DNA of 64,000 nt from Alistipes sp. Lineage in GTDB: Bacteria > Bacteroidota > Bacteroidia > Bacteroidales > Rikenellaceae. Shown piece after piece: positions 10,040-17,329 of the stretch. The DNA is taken from contig JAFWYM010000041.1 in the NCBI GenBank assembly GCA_017517705.1, positions 1 through 64,000 of the forward strand. Reading direction: 5' to 3'. Below the pieces are notes generated by a model, which was not told where the DNA came from, searched no databases, and saw only the letters and a list, made by a program, of their open reading frames with translations. Each line of letters opens with the position of its first letter. Position 1 is the first letter of the stretch. The position numbers and the translations under genes are program-made.

Positions 10040-10104
10040 CTTACTGGTAGTTATAGTAGTGAGTGGTGAGTAGTGAGTAGTGAGTAATTTTTAAGGTACG
10101 AGTA
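10040..10104. repeat. Heptamer-type direct repeats (GTAGTGA) upstream of the kinase gene
   Basis: A short run of GTAGTGAGTGGTGAGTAGTG and related steps, about four units of 7 bases. Similar stretches occur at 4128-4160, 21117-21147 and 35443-35485. It lies directly before the start of the histidine kinase gene; no promoter consensus was recognised here. Confidence 0.6.
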
Positions 10105-10140
10105 CGAGCATAACGACAAAATACACTTTTTATTCAACCT
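10105..10140 (+). repeat. R element, truncated right end (R0)
   Basis: Matches the last part of the R element (CGAGCATAACGACAAAATAC through TTTTTATTCAACCT). The left part is missing. It is followed at 10141-10190 by the right half of an E element, the same junction seen after R2. Confidence 0.75.
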
Positions 10141-10192
10141 AATTGCTGAGATAGTTCGTTAGCGGAAGCAGATGCTGCCTTGTCACGCCCAC

Positions 10193-10460
10193 AATTTGTT
10201 GTCAAAAGGTAGTAGATGCAACGCTCGGCGAATTTCGAGGCGATGGTAATGTCTAAAAAGTAAGTTTGTCATCCCGTTTTGTTAGGAGGTTGAATAAAAA
10301 GATGTAGTTTTAGGCCTGCGAAGCCCGAAAAAGCGGAGTTTACTTGGCGTAAATGAGCATTTTGAGGGCGAGCATAACGACAAAATACACTTTTTATTCA
10401 GCCTCATTGACGAGATAATTCATTAGCGGCAGCAGATGCTGCCTTTTCTCTCCCCTAATT
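10193..10460. repeat. E element split by an R element (E4a)
   Basis: The left half (10193-10246) starts AATTTGTTGTCAAAAGG and runs to GAGGCGATGG. The right half (10407-10456) begins TTGACGAGATAATTCATTAG and ends GCAGATGCTGCCTTTT. Both halves match the intact E4b copy at 10457. In place of the E4b apex lies R2 with a 39-base leader containing CTAAAAAGTAAGTTTGTCAT. Confidence 0.75.
10286..10405 (+). repeat. R element copy 2
   Basis: 120 bp, ends GAGGTTGAATAAAAAG and CTTTTTATTCAGCCTC. The outer stem differs from R1 (GAGAGT/ACTCTC) but still pairs within the copy (GAGGTT/AGCCTC, with a G-U). Inserted in the apex of an E element. Confidence 0.85.
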
Positions 10461-10596
10461 TGTTGTCAAAAGGTAGTAGATGCAACGCTCGGCGAATTTC
10501 GAGGCGATGGGCTGTACTATGGCGTACTGCCCATTGACGAGATAATTCGTTAGCGGTAGCAGATGCTGCCTTTTCACAACAAATTCACAACAAATT
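10457..10596. repeat. E element copy E4b, ending in a stop codon
   Basis: Ends are AATTTGTTGTCAAAAGG and CCTTTTCACAACAAATT, an imperfect inverted repeat; the last 11 bases are doubled (10576-10585 and 10586-10596). Apex: GATGGGC (10506) pairs with GCCCATT (10529), enclosing GTAC-6 bases-GTAC. The final TTA (10595-10597) is the stop codon of the carbonic anhydrase gene. With the other repeats it fills the 555-base gap 10040-10594, where no gene was found. Confidence 0.75.
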
Positions 10597-11116
10597 AATA
10601 CCAAGAGGCGTACTTACGATAATCCCTGGCGGTACGCTTGATGATCTCCTCGCGCTGCTCGGGGGTGACATCCTTAACCTTCTTGGCGGGGACACCGGCA
10701 TAGACAGAGTTAGGCTCGAGTATCTGCTTCGAGAGGACAAGAGCGTTGGCAGCAACAATACATCCTGTGCCCACGACGGCATTGTCGAGGATGGTGGCAC
10801 CCATACCTATGAGGCAGTCATCCTCGATGGTAGCACCATGGATGATGGCGTTATGACCTACAGATACGTAGTTGCCGATATGTGTCTGCGAGGGGTTCTT
10901 AGAGCCATCGTAGAGGGTGTGGATGACAGCGCCATCCTGAATGTTTGTGTGGTTGCCGATGGTTATGGCGTTGACATCGCCACGTAGCACCGCATTGTAC
11001 CATATCGAGCAGTTCTCGCCAATCTTCACATTACCGATGATGGTGGCGGTCTCAGCCAACCATGTGTCGTTACCTATCTCGGGCGTATAGCCACGTACTT
11101 CTCTTACTAAAGCCAT
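10595..11116 (-). CDS. Gamma carbonic anhydrase family protein
   Basis: 173 residues, a left-handed beta-helix of hexapeptide repeats with a short C-terminal helix. Metal-site histidines are visible in HTNIQDGAVIH and GHNAIIHG, as in the CamH/YrdA group. Proteins of this group may be carbonic anhydrases, but for many the reaction is unproven. Last gene of a six-gene minus-strand operon, 2 bases after mazG. Its stop codon TAA is shared with the end of repeat E4b. Confidence 0.9.
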   Translation of the reverse strand: MALVREVRGYTPEIGNDTWLAETATIIGNVKIGENCSIWYNAVLRGDVNAITIGNHTNIQDGAVIHTLYDGSKNPSQTHIGNYVSVGHNAIIHGATIEDDCLIGMGATILDNAVVGTGCIVAANALVLSKQILEPNSVYAGVPAKKVKDVTPEQREEIIKRTARDYRKYASWY

Positions 11117-11118
11117 AA

Positions 11119-11904
11119 TTATTTATGTTCTAATGATTTATACTCGTTCCAAAGTGCATCCATCTCCTTAAGAGTCATATCGTGGAGTGTGACACCGCGC
11201 TCCTCGGCACGGCTCTCGATATACTCGAAGCGACGGATAAACTTCTTGTTGGTGCGCTCCAGGGCACCCTCGGGGTCTATGCCATAGAGGCGGCAGGCGT
11301 TGATGAGTGCAAAGAAGAGGTCGCCCATCTCATCCGTGAGGCGCTCTCTATCCTTAGCCTCGAGCTCCACATCTACCTCGGCAAGCTCCTCCTTGACCTT
11401 ATCCCACACGTCCTCCTTATGCTCCCAGTCGAAGCCCGTGGCTGCTGCTTTCTCGCCAATACGGTAGGCCTTGACCATTGCCGGGAGCGACACGGGCACA
11501 CCACCGAGTGTACCGCTCTTACGTCTCTTCTTGCGGAGCTTCAGCGCCTCCCAGTTCTGCTTAACCTCCTCGGGGGTGTCGGCATGGATGTCGCCATAGA
11601 CATGCGGATGGCGATAGATGAGCTTGTCGCATACGCCATTAGCTACGTCGGTATAGTTGAAGGCACCAGCCTCCGCGCCAAGCTTCGAGTAGAAGACAAC
11701 GTGTAGAAGCAGGTCACCAAGCTCCTCCTTGATGCCCTCCATGTTCTTGTCGGTGATGGCATCGGCGAGCTCGTAGGTCTCCTCGATGGTGTTATTGCGC
11801 AGCGTGTCGAAGGTCTGCTCCCTATCCCAGGGGCACTCGGCACGCAGTCTATCCATCACATCTAACAGTCGGGTTGTGGCCTTCTCGGCCTCGAGTCTTT
11901 CCAT
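11119..11904 (-). CDS. mazG: Nucleoside triphosphate pyrophosphohydrolase MazG
   Basis: 261 residues with two MazG domains. The first has CPWDREQTFDTLRNNTIEE and EELGDLLLHVVFYSKL, containing the ExxE and ExxD magnesium ligands. The second, near residues 165-225, has EELAEVDVEL and DEMGDLFFALINACRL. MazG hydrolyses NTPs to NMP and pyrophosphate, removing aberrant nucleotides. It lies between the glycosyltransferase and carbonic anhydrase genes with gaps of 2 bases on each side. Confidence 0.95.
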   Translation of the reverse strand: MERLEAEKATTRLLDVMDRLRAECPWDREQTFDTLRNNTIEETYELADAITDKNMEGIKEELGDLLLHVVFYSKLGAEAGAFNYTDVANGVCDKLIYRHPHVYGDIHADTPEEVKQNWEALKLRKKRRKSGTLGGVPVSLPAMVKAYRIGEKAAATGFDWEHKEDVWDKVKEELAEVDVELEAKDRERLTDEMGDLFFALINACRLYGIDPEGALERTNKKFIRRFEYIESRAEERGVTLHDMTLKEMDALWNEYKSLEHK

Positions 11905-11906
11905 AT

Positions 11907-12632
11907 CTATTTCAGGGTTTTACGTTTAATATTTCGGAAGGGGAGCTTAAGCACACCGAAGAATGCCTCGCCAAATATTCCCGACGACATCTTCGAGGTG
12001 CCAGCCTCACGGTCGATGAAGATTATCGACACCTCACCGAGGGTGAAGCCGAGCGTCCATGCCGTATACTTCATCTCTATCTGGAAGCCGTAGCCATTCA
12101 TCGCCACCCTGTCGAAGTCGATGGCGGCGAGCACCTCGCGACGGTAGCCCACAAAGCCTGCGGTGGCATCATACACGGGCATACGTGTCACCGTGCGCAC
12201 ATACTTCGATGCGAAGTAGGACATCAGCAGTCGGCCCATAGGCCAGTTAACGACATTCACACCCTTAGAGTAGCGCGAGCCTATGGCAACATCCTGCTGC
12301 TCGAGCATAGCATCGAGGCGTGGCAGGTCGTCGGGGTTATGCGAGAAGTCGCAGTCCATCTCGAAGATGCGGTCGTAGCCCCTCGCGAGAGCGAACTTAA
12401 AGCCCGCGATGTATGCCGTGCCGAGGCCCAGCTTACCGCTACGCTCGATGAGGTGGAGCCTATCACCGTATGTGGCCTGCTCCTCAGCCACGAGGGCTGC
12501 GGTGCCATCGGGCGAGCCATCGTCGACAATCAGGAGGTCGTACTGCTGCTCCATAGCCATAAGTCGGCGTATCATCCTCACGACATTCTCCTTCTCGTTG
12601 TATGTCGGTATTATTATCAGTCGTCTCATCAC
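11907..12632 (-). CDS. Polyprenol monophosphomannose synthase (GT2)
   Basis: 241 residues, single GT-A catalytic domain without a membrane tail. It starts with IIPTYNEKENV and has LLIVDDGSPDGTA (nucleotide-sugar Asp), then the DPM-type FEMDCDFSHNPDDLP and the later GSRYSKGV. Dolichyl-phosphate mannose synthase homologues transfer mannose from GDP-mannose to a lipid phosphate for later protein or glycan mannosylation. The start overlaps the next glycosyltransferase stop by 4 bases. The exact sugar is not certain. Confidence 0.9.
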   Translation of the reverse strand: MMRRLIIIPTYNEKENVVRMIRRLMAMEQQYDLLIVDDGSPDGTAALVAEEQATYGDRLHLIERSGKLGLGTAYIAGFKFALARGYDRIFEMDCDFSHNPDDLPRLDAMLEQQDVAIGSRYSKGVNVVNWPMGRLLMSYFASKYVRTVTRMPVYDATAGFVGYRREVLAAIDFDRVAMNGYGFQIEMKYTAWTLGFTLGEVSIIFIDREAGTSKMSSGIFGEAFFGVLKLPFRNIKRKTLK

Positions 12633-13627
12633 ATCATCTTTTTAAACTCACGTCGTCCACAGAGGTAACGAAGAACAATTGAAAATGGGTATATACCCTC
12701 GGCACGTCGCTTGCGTACCACGGCCTTGCGCTTGGCCGCAAGCCCACGATGCCATGCGATGAATGTAGCCCATGCCCTAACTATCGCCCACGCCTTATGC
12801 GGATGGAGCGTGATGAGGTAGCCCAACGCCTCAGCCATATCTGTTAGGGGGCGTGCTACGGCAACAACGCAGCGTTGCATCGTCGTCGAGCACTTATATA
12901 ACATTGCCAGGTTGTTACGGTGGTTGAGATATATCTTGAACGACGACACGGGGAGCGTGCCACCACCGAGGTGGTAGACCTTAGACTTAGGCTCCACCAT
13001 TATGCGCCATCCCGCCAGCTGCATACGCCACTGAAGGTCTATCTCCTCCATATGTGCAAAGAACTCCTCGTCAAAGCCACCCATGGCGTGAAACACATCG
13101 CTACGGCAACACATCGCTGCGCCCGAGGCCCAGAATATATCGCGACAGTCGTCATACTGCCCCTCGTCACGCTCCACCCTCGACATTATGCGGCCACGAC
13201 AAAAGGGGTAGCCCAAATAGTCGATAAAGCCACCCGCAGCACCGGCATACTCGAACTCGTCACGACGGCTATCGGAGAGTAGCTTGGGTGCCACAACAGC
13301 CACATCGGGCTCAGCATCGAGGCGTGCCACAAGAGGCTGCCACCACCCTGCCGTGACCTCCACATCGGAGTTTAGCAGGAGGTAGTACTCCGCCTCAATC
13401 TCTCTGAGTGCCCGGTTATAGCCCCCCGCAAAGCCATAGTTGCGGTCGAGACGCACAACACGCACATCGGGGTAGTTCATACGTAGCCATACCAACGAGT
13501 CGTCCGTCGAGCCATTATCCGCGACGACAACCTCCGCATCGCCCGTGGTGTGCGCCACGACACTCGGCAGGTAGCGCTCCAGATGGCTACGGCCATTCCA
13601 GTTAAGTATCACTACGCTAAGTCGCAT
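12629..13627 (-). CDS. Glycosyltransferase family 2 protein
   Basis: 332 residues from the preferred start MRLSVVILNWNG at 13627. A longer reading to 13690 would run into rsmI, whose stop is at 13629, so the internal ATG is chosen. GT-A motifs: VVILNWNGRSHLERYLPSV, VVADNGSTDDSL and LLLNSDVEVT, then an acceptor region with FFAHMEEIDLQWRMQLAGW. This resembles rhamnosyl- and other transferases that build surface polysaccharides. Substrate unknown. Cotranscribed with the polyprenol-phosphate mannose synthase gene. Confidence 0.9.
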   Translation of the reverse strand: MRLSVVILNWNGRSHLERYLPSVVAHTTGDAEVVVADNGSTDDSLVWLRMNYPDVRVVRLDRNYGFAGGYNRALREIEAEYYLLLNSDVEVTAGWWQPLVARLDAEPDVAVVAPKLLSDSRRDEFEYAGAAGGFIDYLGYPFCRGRIMSRVERDEGQYDDCRDIFWASGAAMCCRSDVFHAMGGFDEEFFAHMEEIDLQWRMQLAGWRIMVEPKSKVYHLGGGTLPVSSFKIYLNHRNNLAMLYKCSTTMQRCVVAVARPLTDMAEALGYLITLHPHKAWAIVRAWATFIAWHRGLAAKRKAVVRKRRAEGIYPFSIVLRYLCGRREFKKMM

Positions 13628-13628
13628 A

Positions 13629-14339
13629 CTACTCCTCGTCCTCCTCACTCTCCTGTTCGCGAGCCTTGGGATCGTAGCCCGCAACGACAATCACAAACTC
13701 GCCTTTGGGCTCATGCTCGCGGAAGTGCTCCAACACCTCGCTCACCGTGCCACGCACCGTTTCCTCAAACTTCTTGGTTATCTCCCTCACCACAGCCACA
13801 CGACGCTCCTGACCAAAGGTCTCGGCAAGCTGCTCCAAGCACTTTACTACGCGGTATGGCGACTCGTAGAGCACTATCGTGCGTGTCTCCGTGGCAAGCT
13901 CCTCGAGGCGCTTCATGCGACCCTTCTTCTGCGGGAGGAAGCCCTCGAAGCAGAACTTATCGCATGGGAAGCCACTCTGCACCACGGCAGGGATGAGGGC
14001 TGTAGCACCCGGGAGGGTTACAACCTCGATGTCGCGTTCCACGCACTTGCGCACGAGCAAGAATCCGGGGTCGGAAATTCCGGGTGTGCCGGCATCCGAG
14101 ACAAGGGCGACATCGTGACCCGCTGCTATCGACTCTGCTACGCGCTCGACGGTGGCATGCTCGTTGAACTTATGGTGCGAGTGCATGGGCTTCTCGATGC
14201 CGAGGTGGCGCAACAGATGCGATGTCGTGCGTGTGTCCTCGGCGAGTATGAAGTCCACCTCGCGAAGTGTATTTATGGCTCTGAGGGTTATATCCTCGAG
14301 GTTGCCTATGGGCGTGGGTACAACGTATAACTTTGCCAT
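13629..14339 (-). CDS. rsmI: 16S rRNA (cytidine(1402)-2'-O)-methyltransferase RsmI
   Basis: 236 residues. The TP-methylase fold is recognisable from LYVVPTPIGNLEDITLRA at the N-terminus, AEDTRTTSHLLRHLGI, and VSDAGTPGISDPG (SAM-binding region). RsmI 2'-O-methylates C1402 in the ribosomal P site. The C-terminus ends in an acidic tail (EQESEEDEE). One base separates it from the upstream gene and one from the GT2 gene, so it is part of the same operon. Confidence 0.95.
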   Translation of the reverse strand: MAKLYVVPTPIGNLEDITLRAINTLREVDFILAEDTRTTSHLLRHLGIEKPMHSHHKFNEHATVERVAESIAAGHDVALVSDAGTPGISDPGFLLVRKCVERDIEVVTLPGATALIPAVVQSGFPCDKFCFEGFLPQKKGRMKRLEELATETRTIVLYESPYRVVKCLEQLAETFGQERRVAVVREITKKFEETVRGTVSEVLEHFREHEPKGEFVIVVAGYDPKAREQESEEDEE

Positions 14340-14340
14340 A

Positions 14341-15267
14341 CTATGCCAATTTACGCTCTAAGAGCGATACTAAGAGCTTTGCACCCTCCGAGTCGGGATT
14401 CCATCGGAAGTTTTCGACGATATATATCATACACTCATCGAGGTCGTCGAACTCATTGAGCGTATCTATCGTATCCTCATATCTTGCGGCATCGCCACCA
14501 AAGAGGTCGCGAATCATCAGAAACTTATCGTTGAGACCTATCGCCTTGCGTAGGTCGCTTATGCGGTTGAACTGCGGTGTCGCGGTCTCCTCCGCCGCCA
14601 TCTTGTCGCCAAGCACCTTCACACCACTACCCAAAACATCGGCCAAGCGCTTTGGTGCCTCGGCAGCTGCTGGCTCCGCAGGGCGCACAGGCTCAGATGG
14701 GGTCTCAGCTGCAGTCTCAGTTGCAGTCTCGGGCGCTACGGCTGCGGGCTCTGCCACATACTCTGGCACAACCTCCTCGGCTATAGGCTCTGCGGGCGTG
14801 GTCGGAGTGTTGTAGAGGGCTATCATCTTGCGTCCCGACTTTGTTCTTACGGGGATGTCCTCAATATCGAATAACCCACCACCTATCTTTGGCTCGGGCG
14901 TAGGCTCGGGTGCAGGCTCGGGTGCAATATCATCGGCTGTGATGCCGAGGATGGCATCGATATCCAAGGCATCATCGAAAGCATCGCCAACATCGCTATG
15001 GCTATCCTCGACGCTCTCCTCGGCACTCTCCTCGCTCTGCTCCTCGTTCTCCTCAACCGCGGGCGTCTCTACCCTCTCCACCGTGGGTACTACGATAGCG
15101 ACCTTAGGCTCGGTTTGGGGCTCGCAGTCGAGAACATCGTCGTAAAGACGTCGCAGCTCCTCGAGGGCCATATCTCGTTCTATACGTGAGAAGCCACCCT
15201 CGCGCTTCCAACCGTCGACCATTGATGTCAGTCGTGACAATCTATCCTCAATCCTTTTCAGTTCCAT
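14341..15267 (-). CDS. Hypothetical protein with acidic Pro/Glu/Ala linker
   Basis: 308 residues from the ATG at 15267 (MELKRIEDRLSRLTSMVDGW). Upstream in-frame sequence to 15441 contains the promoter and another gene's terminator, so it is excluded. Parts: an N-terminal helical region (1-45), a long Glu/Ala/Pro/Val-rich linker (about 50-210), and a conserved-looking C-terminal helical domain with FNRISDLRKAIGLNDKFLMI and DECMIYIVENFRW. No signal peptide or membrane segment. I do not recognise a characterised family. First gene of the six-gene operon with rsmI. Confidence 0.85.
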   Translation of the reverse strand: MELKRIEDRLSRLTSMVDGWKREGGFSRIERDMALEELRRLYDDVLDCEPQTEPKVAIVVPTVERVETPAVEENEEQSEESAEESVEDSHSDVGDAFDDALDIDAILGITADDIAPEPAPEPTPEPKIGGGLFDIEDIPVRTKSGRKMIALYNTPTTPAEPIAEEVVPEYVAEPAAVAPETATETAAETPSEPVRPAEPAAAEAPKRLADVLGSGVKVLGDKMAAEETATPQFNRISDLRKAIGLNDKFLMIRDLFGGDAARYEDTIDTLNEFDDLDECMIYIVENFRWNPDSEGAKLLVSLLERKLA

Positions 15268-15297
15268 ACTCCGTAAATATATGTATATATAACGTAT

Positions 15298-15329
15298 CAA
15301 AGGTAGTAAAAAATTGTTAAATCGCCAAA
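15298..15329 (-). promoter_or_regulatory. Promoter of the six-gene operon (unknown protein-rsmI-GT2-GT2-mazG-gCA)
   Basis: Minus-strand -7 TACCTTTG (15298-15305) and -33 TTTG (15326-15329), 20 bases apart. The transcript would start about 25 bases before the ATG at 15267. Confidence 0.75.
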
Positions 15330-15341
15330 AATATAAACAAA

Positions 15342-15371
15342 ACTGCCCAACCTCCACGGAGATTGGGCAGT
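15342..15371 (-). terminator. Rho-independent terminator of the first lipoprotein unit
   Basis: ACTGCCCAA pairs with TTGGGCAGT (9 bp) around a 12-base loop. On the minus strand it is followed by a T-rich stretch (TTTTG). Stands 20 bases after the stop codon at 15392. Confidence 0.8.
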
Positions 15372-15391
15372 GTATCATCGAATCGACACCA

Positions 15392-16930
15392 CTACTCGGC
15401 ATAGGTAATCTGCGCCTGGTAGATGTAGGTATTACAAGCAATCGCGAAATCCTTAGCAGTCATAACTACACAAGGTGCAGATGTTGTAAGCGTCAAATTA
15501 GCATTGTGCTTTACAAGAGGAGTATCAGGTACAGCACCCGAAAAATCGCTCACATAGCCAATTGTCGCTACAGCCCCACTCTCTGTTGCCGATGAGTTTC
15601 GCGTGCCTACATACGCATAACTCGTGGTGTAACTTCCCAAAGACGTCGCATTTGTACTTGCCGCAATTGCAGAGGTTACCGACGTATCTCCAGGCACCTT
15701 AAACTCGGGCGAAATTATACAACCAAGTACATCTCTAAATAAACTGCCATCCACCTGAAGCGATGTGCCTTTATCCGAAATTTTGGTATACTTCCAATCC
15801 GAGTAGTCCTTTGAGCGCCAGTCGGCGTGGTAGGGAAGACCCGTGATATGCACCGTCTGAGGTGCGCTCTTATAAATATGGCCATCCTTAGTCTTGATAT
15901 ATGACTCTACCTTATACTCCTTCCACGACGACACTGTCACACTTGCGGGTGTGAAACTCTTGGTTGCGGTATCGAGCGTTGCAGCGTATGCTGTGCCATC
16001 GACAAGAACACCAGCCTCGGCAATCATTGCATTCTGCACGTTGGCATAGCTCGAAGCGTTGGGGAAGTAGATGACGTTATTAGCGCAGCCGTTGGCTGTT
16101 GCAGCCTGACCTGCAGTATAGTAGCTATATGAGGTCATAGGCTCGCCAAGCGCCACCGTGGGCACAGACCATGCGATATCCACACGTGTGGTTGTACCAC
16201 GCTCGAAGACCTTGCCGTTATAAGCCTTGGAGCACACGTTGTTGTTAACATCCGTGAGGCTGATGATATAACCCTCCGACATATCGAGGTCGGCAGGAAG
16301 GCGGAAGAAGAAACCCTCGGCATTAGGCTTCTCAACAACAAGAGCCGCAACCGTAGCACCATACGTCACAGCATCGGTGTCGAAGTTATAGGTAAACTGC
16401 GACGTCACAGCAGCACCAGTGAAGCTCTTAAACTCGGCACTCTTAAGCTCCTGGGCACCACTGACAGCGACGTGAAGCAGTGCATTCAAGGGGCGGAATG
16501 ACATCTGCAAACCTGCGATGCCACACTCCTCGGCCTTAGCCACAAGGAGAGCCACATCCTCACCCTGCTGCTGGGCATAGTTCATCGTGATAGTTCCATT
16601 GCTCACGTTCATATCGGGGTATACGGCATAGTAGGTGTCGATGTCGGCAACAGCAGCACCACTACCCTCGAAGCGCACATCGCTCTTTCCCGATGTTGTG
16701 GCAGAGAGTGTAGCCTTCATGCCGCGCTCCGACTCAAGGCGTATAACGTCGCCCTCGACCCAGCTTACGTCGGTGAACTTCTCGCCCGCAACCGCCACAC
16801 GTGTTGCGTCCACAACAATCGAGGCCTCGAGAGCGAGTGTCTCGTTGTTTACATTTACAATGGGCTCGTCGGTACCCTGACAACCCACCATCGCAGCAAT
16901 AGCCGCCAAAGAGAACAAAATCTTTTTCAT
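15392..16930 (-). CDS. Lipoprotein with fimbrillin-like N-terminal motif (paralogue A)
   Basis: 512 residues from MKKILFSLAAIAAMVGC, a lipoprotein signal with cysteine at 17. The in-frame extension to 17044 lies over the small ORF upstream and is rejected. Near residues 43-65 it has TRVAVAGEKFTDVSWVEGD, the TRV-x-W-xxGD pattern seen in fimbrillin-family and related Bacteroidales lipoproteins. The middle carries YIISLTDVNNNVCSKAYNGK and FERGTTTRVDIAW, nearly identical to the next paralogue; the C-terminal third differs. Probably surface-exposed. It follows a 44-residue small ORF by 28 bases and has its own terminator. Confidence 0.85.
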   Translation of the reverse strand: MKKILFSLAAIAAMVGCQGTDEPIVNVNNETLALEASIVVDATRVAVAGEKFTDVSWVEGDVIRLESERGMKATLSATTSGKSDVRFEGSGAAVADIDTYYAVYPDMNVSNGTITMNYAQQQGEDVALLVAKAEECGIAGLQMSFRPLNALLHVAVSGAQELKSAEFKSFTGAAVTSQFTYNFDTDAVTYGATVAALVVEKPNAEGFFFRLPADLDMSEGYIISLTDVNNNVCSKAYNGKVFERGTTTRVDIAWSVPTVALGEPMTSYSYYTAGQAATANGCANNVIYFPNASSYANVQNAMIAEAGVLVDGTAYAATLDTATKSFTPASVTVSSWKEYKVESYIKTKDGHIYKSAPQTVHITGLPYHADWRSKDYSDWKYTKISDKGTSLQVDGSLFRDVLGCIISPEFKVPGDTSVTSAIAASTNATSLGSYTTSYAYVGTRNSSATESGAVATIGYVSDFSGAVPDTPLVKHNANLTLTTSAPCVVMTAKDFAIACNTYIYQAQITYAE

Positions 16931-16958
16931 AGTCTTAAACATAGTGAATTGTTCGTAA

Positions 16959-17093
16959 TTACTCCATCTCTGAGCCCTCGCCACCATCGCCATAGTCGCT
17001 ACCATCGCCGATGCCCGAGAGAGCAAAACCGCACTCCACAGCAATCTCCAAAACCTCCACCTCGGGAGCTACATAGAAATCTACTCTTAACAT
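16959..17093 (-). CDS. Small acidic peptide (PEVEV motif), 44 aa, paralogue A
   Basis: 44 codons from ATG at 17091-17093 to TAA at 16959-16961. It begins MLRVDFYVAPEVEVLEIAVE, then CGFALSGI and a Gly/Asp/Glu tail ending SEME. The 43-aa ORF at 18915 matches it at most positions, and the 38-aa ORF at 39827 shares SPE(V/I)-x-(V/I)-E-VExGF. All three precede a lipoprotein gene. No signal peptide or membrane segment is visible. A well-formed promoter lies 58 bases upstream. Conservation of the peptide and of the 28-base gap to the lipoprotein argue that it is translated. Function unknown. Confidence 0.75.
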   Translation of the reverse strand: MLRVDFYVAPEVEVLEIAVECGFALSGIGDGSDYGDGGEGSEME

Positions 17094-17150
17094 ATCTTTT
17101 GTGTTTATATTATGCTATTTCAAACTAATCATTCCATAGGAAACGACGCG

Positions 17151-17181
17151 CAAAGTTATTGATTGTTAGTGCTTCCGCAAA
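17151..17181 (-). promoter_or_regulatory. Promoter of small ORF A and lipoprotein A
   Basis: Minus-strand -7 TAACTTTG (17151-17158) and -33 TTTG (17178-17181), exactly 19 bases apart. Leader of about 50 bases to the ATG at 17093. Confidence 0.8.
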
Positions 17182-17283
17182 GAAAAAAAATCATTTTTCA
17201 ACGAATAACTCCATTTTTAAAATATAGCATTTTTAGCCGTGTTGATATTGGTTATTTTATATGTAATATTGGTTATACAAAAA

Positions 17284-17307
17284 GCCCGACCTCAAATGAG
17301 ATCGGGC
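17284..17307 (-). terminator. Rho-independent terminator of the second lipoprotein unit
   Basis: GCCCGA pairs with TCGGGC, extended inside by CTC/GAG; on the minus strand TTTTTG follows. Stands 22 bases after the stop codon at 17330. Confidence 0.8.
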
Positions 17308-17329
17308 AAGATATCATACCAGAGCGACA

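Noticed and set aside
10105-10596. CRISPR array
   Set aside because: The repeats here are 100-120 bases with internal pairing and no regular unique spacers; no cas genes are nearby. The 9-base arrays have no spacers at all.
15392-17044. Start of lipoprotein A at 17044
   Set aside because: This reading has no lipoprotein signal and overlaps small ORF A; the ATG at 16930 gives a clean lipobox identical to paralogue B.
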